This document shows, in pieces, positions 62,761 through 64,000 of a DNA stretch of 64,000 nt. The notes beneath the pieces were generated by a model. That model was not told the origin of the DNA and made no database searches. It saw only the letters and a program-made list of their open reading frames with translations. The number at the start of each line of letters is the position of its first letter. Position 1 is the first letter of the stretch. The position numbers and the translations under genes are program-made. This stretch comes from Kitasatospora xanthocidica (GTDB lineage Bacteria > Actinomycetota > Actinomycetes > Streptomycetales > Streptomycetaceae), in NCBI RefSeq assembly GCF_014656195.1, contig NZ_BNBY01000025.1, forward strand, positions 1 through 64,000. The letters are read 5' to 3'.

Positions 62761-64000
62761 ATGTCAACCACTATCGGCGGGCGCCTGGCCGCCACGCTGG
62801 GCGCCGCCGTCGTCGTCCTGATGGCCGTCGGTGTGCCCACGGCCACGGCCGAGAACGGGCAGTCGGCCGTGACCGACCCCAAGGCCGTCCCGAGCCCGGG
62901 CTCGGTCGCCACCCGGGTGTCCACCGACGCCTGTGACGACACCACGACGCCGGGCTGGATCAACACCACCGAGCCCACGCTCACAGCGCGCACCGCCGCC
63001 CCCGGCGCGCGCTTCAAGGTGTGGAACGCGGCCGGTGCCAAGGTCTTCGACCACACCGCGCAGACGGCCGCCGACGGCACCGTCCAGGTCCGGCCCACGG
63101 GCCTCGCCGAGGGCGCCGGCTACTCCTGGCAGGTCTGGCCCGACTACGGCCCGGGCGGCGGAAAGCCGACCGCGGCCTGCCACTTCGGAGTCGACGCCAC
63201 CGCCCCGCGGTTCACCGTCGACTCCACCGACTTCCCGGCCTCCACCAGCGGGGCGCCCGCGCTCAAGTACGCCGGCCAGACCGGGGCCTTCACCGTCAAG
63301 GGCACCGACCAGGGCTCGGGCGTGGCCTGCTACCAGTACGTCCTGAACGGCACGCCGAGCGTCGGCCCGCCGTGCCAGGGCACGGGCACCGCGGCGGCCG
63401 GCGCCGACGGCACCGCGACGATCCGGCTGAAGCCGGCCCAATGGGGCACCAACGTCCTCACCGTGCAGGCCGTCGACAACGCGGGCAACACCAGCCAGCC
63501 GGTCACCTACACCTTCTACGCGCCCTCGAACCCGAACCCGCCGGTCGCCCCCGGCGACGTCAACGGCGACGGCGTTCCCGACATCCTGCTGCCCGACACG
63601 GCCGGCAACCTCCAGATCATCAGCGCGGACGCCACCACCACCGTGCCGACCTCGACCGTCGCCGCCACCCGCGCGCCGGGCGGCGCGGGCTGGAACGGCG
63701 TGCAACTGCTGCACCGCGGCTGGGACCGCTCGCACGCACCCGTGGACGACCTGATGGCCCACCAGCCCGGCGGTGCGGGCCTCAGCCTCTACCGCAACTT
63801 CGACATGGGCGCCTTCGCCCGCGGCGTGATCTGGCTGACCCGGGACGTCGACCCGTTCGACCCGCCGGTGCTCCCGGAGGGCTTCAACGCCGACTGGTCG
63901 AAGGCCACCCAACTGGTGCCCCTGGGCGCGCTCGGGGCGGACCAGCGGACCTCGATCCTCACGGTCGAGGACGGCAACCTGTGGCTCTTCACCGACCCCG
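62761..64000 (+). CDS. Secreted FG-GAP repeat protein, N-terminal part (runs off the window)
   Basis: At least 413 residues. Signal peptide (GRLAATLGAAVVVLMAVGVPTATA); Ig-like segments (WINTTEPTLTARTAAPGARF); a domain with FTVDSTDFPAS, QWGTNVLTVQAVDNAGN and then an FG-GAP-type repeat GDVNGDGVPDILLPD. The order and sequence mirror the centre of the lectin protein at 3064-6867 (ISSTDFPPSGT, WGTNTLYAWAMDNAGN, GDVDNDQKPDM), so they are paralogues. Probably large; the stop lies beyond the window. Confidence 0.85.
   Translation, partial: MSTTIGGRLAATLGAAVVVLMAVGVPTATAENGQSAVTDPKAVPSPGSVATRVSTDACDDTTTPGWINTTEPTLTARTAAPGARFKVWNAAGAKVFDHTAQTAADGTVQVRPTGLAEGAGYSWQVWPDYGPGGGKPTAACHFGVDATAPRFTVDSTDFPASTSGAPALKYAGQTGAFTVKGTDQGSGVACYQYVLNGTPSVGPPCQGTGTAAAGADGTATIRLKPAQWGTNVLTVQAVDNAGNTSQPVTYTFYAPSNPNPPVAPGDVNGDGVPDILLPDTAGNLQIISADATTTVPTSTVAATRAPGGAGWNGVQLLHRGWDRSHAPVDDLMAHQPGGAGLSLYRNFDMGAFARGVIWLTRDVDPFDPPVLPEGFNADWSKATQLVPLGALGADQRTSILTVEDGNLWLFTDP

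Overview
The window is GC-rich DNA with actinomycete codon use (strong third-position G/C, frequent GTG starts, tight GTGA/ATGA overlaps). It carries FG-GAP/ricin-lectin secreted proteins, YD-repeat toxins, XRE-TPR regulators and a FxLD lanthipeptide, which together point to Streptomyces or a close relative such as Kitasatospora. It looks like accessory chromosome: no ribosomal or central-metabolism operon is present, and conflict, mobile and specialised-metabolite genes dominate. No tRNA or rRNA gene was recognised.

Layout. 0-18 kb: an McrA-like HNH endonuclease; an IS1182-type element inserted exactly in the loop of a terminator hairpin; a secreted FG-GAP/ricin-lectin protein; a divergent 2,420-residue RHS/YD-repeat polymorphic toxin with a pretoxin HINT domain and a NucA/NucB-type DNase tip; its SUKH immunity gene; then a low-GC orphan-immunity zone (integrase remnant, frameshifted SUKH-3 gene) and a full tyrosine recombinase. 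18-32 kb: an HFCD flavoprotein and a Nudix gene, then a leftward FxLD class I lanthipeptide operon (TauD-like oxygenase, precursor, LanB, LanC, SpaB_C-methyltransferase fusion, TPR protein) with a divergent Nudix/XRE-TPR pair. 32-51 kb: small regulatory and housekeeping-like genes (HATPase, HTH-DUF5919/Nudix pair, HD, peptide deformylase, PIN, GNAT, APH, P-loop kinase, HEAT-like, XRE-TPR/SLOG pair), several gene remnants and a two-repeat CRISPR relic. 51-58.5 kb: a 16-repeat type I-E-like CRISPR array with leader, an operon of DUF2075 helicase-nuclease + hsdS + hsdM, and a second, decayed CRISPR array with the same repeat. 58.5-64 kb: lipoprotein and membrane-protein genes, an integrase remnant, and the start of a second FG-GAP secreted protein that runs off the end.

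How the genes work together. The RHS toxin and SUKH gene form a contact-dependent toxin/immunity pair, and the divergent lectin/FG-GAP protein is a plausible surface partner. In the lanthipeptide operon LanB dehydrates and LanC cyclises a 56-residue precursor; the methyltransferase fusion may act on an Asp-Gly site in the core, the TauD protein may hydroxylate, and the XRE protein is the likely regulator. The most unusual region is the CRISPR locus. No cas gene is present in the window. Where cas genes would normally sit upstream of the leader there is a type I-like methylase/specificity pair whose only candidate restriction subunit is a Schlafen-group-3/DUF2075 helicase fused to a PD-(D/E)XK-like domain.
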